A DNA stretch of 30,399 nucleotides from JBMOLC01 sp049324215 (GTDB lineage: Bacteria > Patescibacteriota > Microgenomatia > UBA8517), in assembly GCA_049324215.1 (NCBI GenBank), contig JBMOLC010000043.1, positions 1 through 30,399 on the forward strand, given 5' to 3'. The notes beneath the pieces were generated by a model. That model made no database searches, was not told where the DNA came from, and saw nothing but the letters and a program-made list of their open reading frames with translations. This document shows positions 27,563 to 30,399 of the stretch, in pieces. Made by a program: the position numbers and the translations under genes. Numbering within the stretch: the stretch's first letter is position 1; each line of letters begins with the position of its first letter.

Positions 27563-30399
27563 TGGAACCACTATCCGAGTTAAAGAATTTGACCGATTTC
27601 AAGAGTCTACTGGTTAAATTGGCCTCCCCCGAGGACGTGAGACGCTGGTCGCGGGGAGAAGTTACCAAACCCGAGACCATAAACTATCGAACCCTGAAGC
27701 CCGAAAAAGATGGTCTTTTTGACGAACGAATTTTTGGACCAACCAAAGACTGGGAATGTTATTGTGGAAAGTATAAAAGGATTAGGTATAAAGGGGTTAT
27801 CTGTGACAAGTGTGGCGTCGAAGTCACCCAAAGCAGGGTGCGACGCGAGCGGATGGGGCACATCAACCTGGCATCTCCGGTTGTCCACGTCTGGTTTTTC
27901 AAAGGAGCCCCTTCGAAAATTTCCCTGCTTTTGGGTATCCCCCCCCGGGCAATCGAGCAGGTTATCTATTTTGCCAGGTACTTGGTTGTTGGTGTTGAAG
28001 AAAAAGGGAGAAGGCAGGCGATTAAAAACCTCGAGAAAGCCCGTGAGGCCAGGCTCAAGGAAATTTCGCTTGGGTTTAGCGAGAGAAAAGAAACCCTGAA
28101 GACGGAGGCCAAATTAGCCAAGGAGAAGGTTGGCGCCAAAATTAAAGACAAAGAACAGGCCCAACTCGCCTATTCAGAAATTGACCTTGACTTTAGGAAA
28201 AAGGAAACAGCGGTGAGTGAGGAGGAGAAGGTAACCCTCGACAAAACAGCCCAGCTTTTCGAGAACCTGGTTGGTTTAGCTCGGGGAATTCGACCCCTTT
28301 CGGTCTTGACCGAGGAAGAGTACGACGAGCTGTCAAGCCACGACGCGGTTAACTTTATGGTTACCAAGATGGGAGCAGATGCGGCCCTTTCCGCGATTGA
28401 AAATATTAATTTGGAAGAGCTTTCGGCTTCTTTAAGGGCCGAGATCGACGAGCTTAAGGGTTCAAGCGCCAGATATGTCAAATTGGCCAAGAGGTTAAAG
28501 CTAATCGACGGCTTAAGAAGGGCCAAGATCGACCCCACCTGGATGGTACTTCGGGTTCTGCCGGTTTTGCCACCGGACTTACGGCCCATGGTTCAACTTT
28601 CCGGGGGACGTTTTGCGACCAGCGATTTGAACGACCTTTATCGCCGGGTAATTAATCGCAATAACCGCTTAAAACACCTCATCGACTTGGGTGCTCCAGA
28701 AATAATTTTAAGAAACGAAAAAAGAATGCTCCAGGAGGCAGTCGATTCTTTGATTGACGCTTCGCAAAGAAAGGCCGTTAGACGCGGCCGAGGCAGGCAA
28801 GTACTTCGGTCCCTCTCCGACATGCTGCGGGGTAAGCAAGGCAGGTTTAGGCAGAATCTTCTGGGCAAGCGCGTCGACTATTCTGGCAGAAGCGTGATTA
28901 TTGTCGGACCGGAACTTGCCCTGACCCAGTGCGGTCTGCCCAAGGAAATGGCCTTGGAGATGTTTAAGCCCTTTGTCTTAAGGGAAATGATCACCCGAGG
29001 AATTGCGCCCAATGTCAAAAGTGCCAAAAACATGCTGGAAAGAAGGCCGCCCGAGGTTTTTGACATCTTGGAGGAGATAACCCGCGACCACCCGGTCCTT
29101 CTTAATCGAGCCCCCACCTTGCATAAACTTTCGATCCAGGCATTTTACCCAGTCCTCATCGAAGGCAATGCGATCAGGATTCACCCCGCGGTTTGTGCCG
29201 GCTTTAACGCCGACTTTGACGGAGACCAGATGGCGGTCCATGTCCCTCTTTCGAGCCGGGCAAAAGAGGAGGCAAAAAACTTGATGCTGCCGGTTCATAA
29301 TCTGCTGCGGCCCGCAGACGGCTCGCCGATATCGACCCCGGCCTCAAAAGAAATGGCCTTGGGTATCTATTACCTAACGAGCGAAGACCCGAGGATAGCT
29401 CCCTACGCGTCGGTCTTCGCCGACAAGGAGGAAGCAATACTCGCGTACCAAACAAAGAAACTTGAGCTCAGGCAGAAAATTACGGTTAGGCAGGACGGGG
29501 AATTAATCGAAACAACAGCTGGCAGGATACTTTTCAATGAAATTTTGCCCGAGGGTTTCTCTTTCATCAACGAGGAGGTTACCTCAAGTGTTATCAAGAG
29601 AATTTTCACCGAGGCCTATGCAAAGGTCGAGAAAGAAAAAGTAGTTGAGATGGTTGATGCTATCAAAACCCTAGGATTTTTGGGAGGAACCATTTCAGGG
29701 CTATCTTTTGGCATCACCGACGCCACCGTTTATCCGGGCAAAGATAAACTTCTGAAAGAGGCCGAAAGTCGGGTGACCGAAATTGAAAACAACTTTGCCC
29801 AGGGGCTCATCACCCTGGAAGAGAAGAAAAGACTTTCTTCCGAGGTCTGGATAGAAGTGACGGAGGAGCTCGCTGACAGGACCTGGGAGATGCTGGATGC
29901 GGTTAACCCAATCCGCGTGGTTATCGACGCCAAGGTTGGACGTGCCTCAAGAGACCAGGTCAAACAGCTGGCTGCAATTAGGGGTCTGGTGGTTGACCCC
30001 CTGGGAAAGATTGTTGAGCTGCCGATTAAGTCAAACTTTAGGGAGGGTCTTTCGGTCTTTGAATACGTTACCAGCTCCAGGGGTTCGCGCAAGGGGTTAA
30101 CCGATACCGCCATTAAGACCGCCGACGCTGGCTACTTAACCCGAAGGCTGGTGGACGTTGCCCACGACCTCATCATTAGGTTGCCCGACTGTGGGACCAA
30201 GGAGGGGCTGACAGTCAGGAAAGACGTGCGTTCAAACCTTTTTGCCACCAGAATTTTTGGCCGGGTGGCGGGTGCGGACGTAATTCACCCCAAGGACAGG
30301 AAGGTCCTGGTGGCCAAAGGCGAGATCATCGACGAGACAAAGGCTGCCGAAATTCACAACCAGGGGGTGAGTGAGGTGGTAGTTCGTTCTCCCTTAACC
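27562..30399 (+). CDS. rpoC: DNA-directed RNA polymerase subunit beta', 5' part (continues past window)
   Basis: The frame runs from the ATG at 27562 (sharing its first base with the rpoB stop TAA) to the window end without a stop: 946 codons ending VVVRSPLT. Visible parts are the zinc-binding CYCGKYKRIRYKGVICDKCG (about 66-85), a charged coiled-coil insertion (about 140-240), the switch and rudder region, the lid and RRPPEVFDILEEI, the catalytic NADFDGDQMAVHVPLS with the three magnesium-binding Asp residues (about 548-554), and the bridge-helix/trigger-loop region (GLSVFEYVTSSRGSRKGLTDTAIKTADAGYLTRRLVD). The first cysteine of the second zinc site (LPDCG) is also seen. RpoC forms the other half of the active-site cleft and binds the catalytic metal. 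Confidence 0.98.
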   Translation, partial: MEPLSELKNLTDFKSLLVKLASPEDVRRWSRGEVTKPETINYRTLKPEKDGLFDERIFGPTKDWECYCGKYKRIRYKGVICDKCGVEVTQSRVRRERMGHINLASPVVHVWFFKGAPSKISLLLGIPPRAIEQVIYFARYLVVGVEEKGRRQAIKNLEKAREARLKEISLGFSERKETLKTEAKLAKEKVGAKIKDKEQAQLAYSEIDLDFRKKETAVSEEEKVTLDKTAQLFENLVGLARGIRPLSVLTEEEYDELSSHDAVNFMVTKMGADAALSAIENINLEELSASLRAEIDELKGSSARYVKLAKRLKLIDGLRRAKIDPTWMVLRVLPVLPPDLRPMVQLSGGRFATSDLNDLYRRVINRNNRLKHLIDLGAPEIILRNEKRMLQEAVDSLIDASQRKAVRRGRGRQVLRSLSDMLRGKQGRFRQNLLGKRVDYSGRSVIIVGPELALTQCGLPKEMALEMFKPFVLREMITRGIAPNVKSAKNMLERRPPEVFDILEEITRDHPVLLNRAPTLHKLSIQAFYPVLIEGNAIRIHPAVCAGFNADFDGDQMAVHVPLSSRAKEEAKNLMLPVHNLLRPADGSPISTPASKEMALGIYYLTSEDPRIAPYASVFADKEEAILAYQTKKLELRQKITVRQDGELIETTAGRILFNEILPEGFSFINEEVTSSVIKRIFTEAYAKVEKEKVVEMVDAIKTLGFLGGTISGLSFGITDATVYPGKDKLLKEAESRVTEIENNFAQGLITLEEKKRLSSEVWIEVTEELADRTWEMLDAVNPIRVVIDAKVGRASRDQVKQLAAIRGLVVDPLGKIVELPIKSNFREGLSVFEYVTSSRGSRKGLTDTAIKTADAGYLTRRLVDVAHDLIIRLPDCGTKEGLTVRKDVRSNLFATRIFGRVAGADVIHPKDRKVLVAKGEIIDETKAAEIHNQGVSEVVVRSPLT

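Noticed and set aside
27710..28099. 129-codon plus-strand frame inside rpoC
   Set aside because: It is out of frame with rpoC, which is unmistakable over the same bases including the zinc-binding cysteines.
1..30399. CRISPR arrays, insertion sequences, prophage, tRNA or rRNA genes
   Set aside because: Reading through both strands showed no regularly spaced repeats, transposase-like proteins or recognisable RNA genes; the sequence is filled with core genes.

Overview
The window looks like a piece of chromosome from a Candidate Phyla Radiation (Patescibacteria) bacterium, most likely of the Microgenomates group. This is inferred from gene content and protein architecture; no database search was run. 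The supporting signs are very tight packing (the longest gap is about 150 nt, and many genes overlap by 1 to 20 nt), shortened housekeeping proteins (IF2 of 461 aa, AlaRS of 581 aa, HrcA of 243 aa, a DnaJ without its zinc finger), and a long protein joining a PilM-like and a baseplate-J-like domain. TGA is used as a stop, so the code is table 11, which argues against Gracilibacteria and Absconditabacteria. I saw no mobile element, CRISPR array, tRNA or rRNA. It is a core-genome region.

Layout. (1) 1-1005: 3' end of murJ, the lipid II flippase. (2) 1002-5046: heat-shock operon hrcA-grpE-dnaK-dnaJ, with a consensus promoter overlapped by a CIRCE-like operator. (3) 5043-5453, minus strand: an unrecognised 136-aa gene whose stop overlaps the dnaJ stop and whose promoter diverges from that of nusA. 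(4) 5499-11498: nusA-infB-DHH-like gene, then rpsO-pnp. This is a contracted form of the nusA-infB-rbfA-truB-ribF-rpsO-pnp cluster, with a terminator-like hairpin in the nusA leader and a hairpin in the rpsO leader. (5) 11501-12584: a stand-alone Lon-type AAA+ module with no protease domain. (6) 12659-17849: udg-rnj, then ftsK, a RodZ-like gene and a small membrane protein. (7) 17866-24065: alaS, the PilM-like/baseplate-J membrane protein, a sortase, ruvX, a zinc-ribbon protein and mltG. (8) 24071-30399: rpoB and the 5' part of rpoC behind a near-consensus promoter.

The genes are mostly central: chaperones, transcription (NusA, RpoB, RpoC), translation (IF2, S15, AlaRS), RNA decay (PNPase, RNase J), DNA upkeep (UDG, RuvX, FtsK) and envelope (MurJ, MltG, RodZ-like, sortase). 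The most unusual points are the protease-less Lon ATPase with altered pore-loop residues, a perfect 20-bp palindrome that accounts for a 7-residue in-frame insertion in GrpE, a family-4 UDG without its Fe-S cysteines, a DHH-type protein without its metal-binding motifs, and several promoters placed so close to start codons that leaderless mRNAs are expected.
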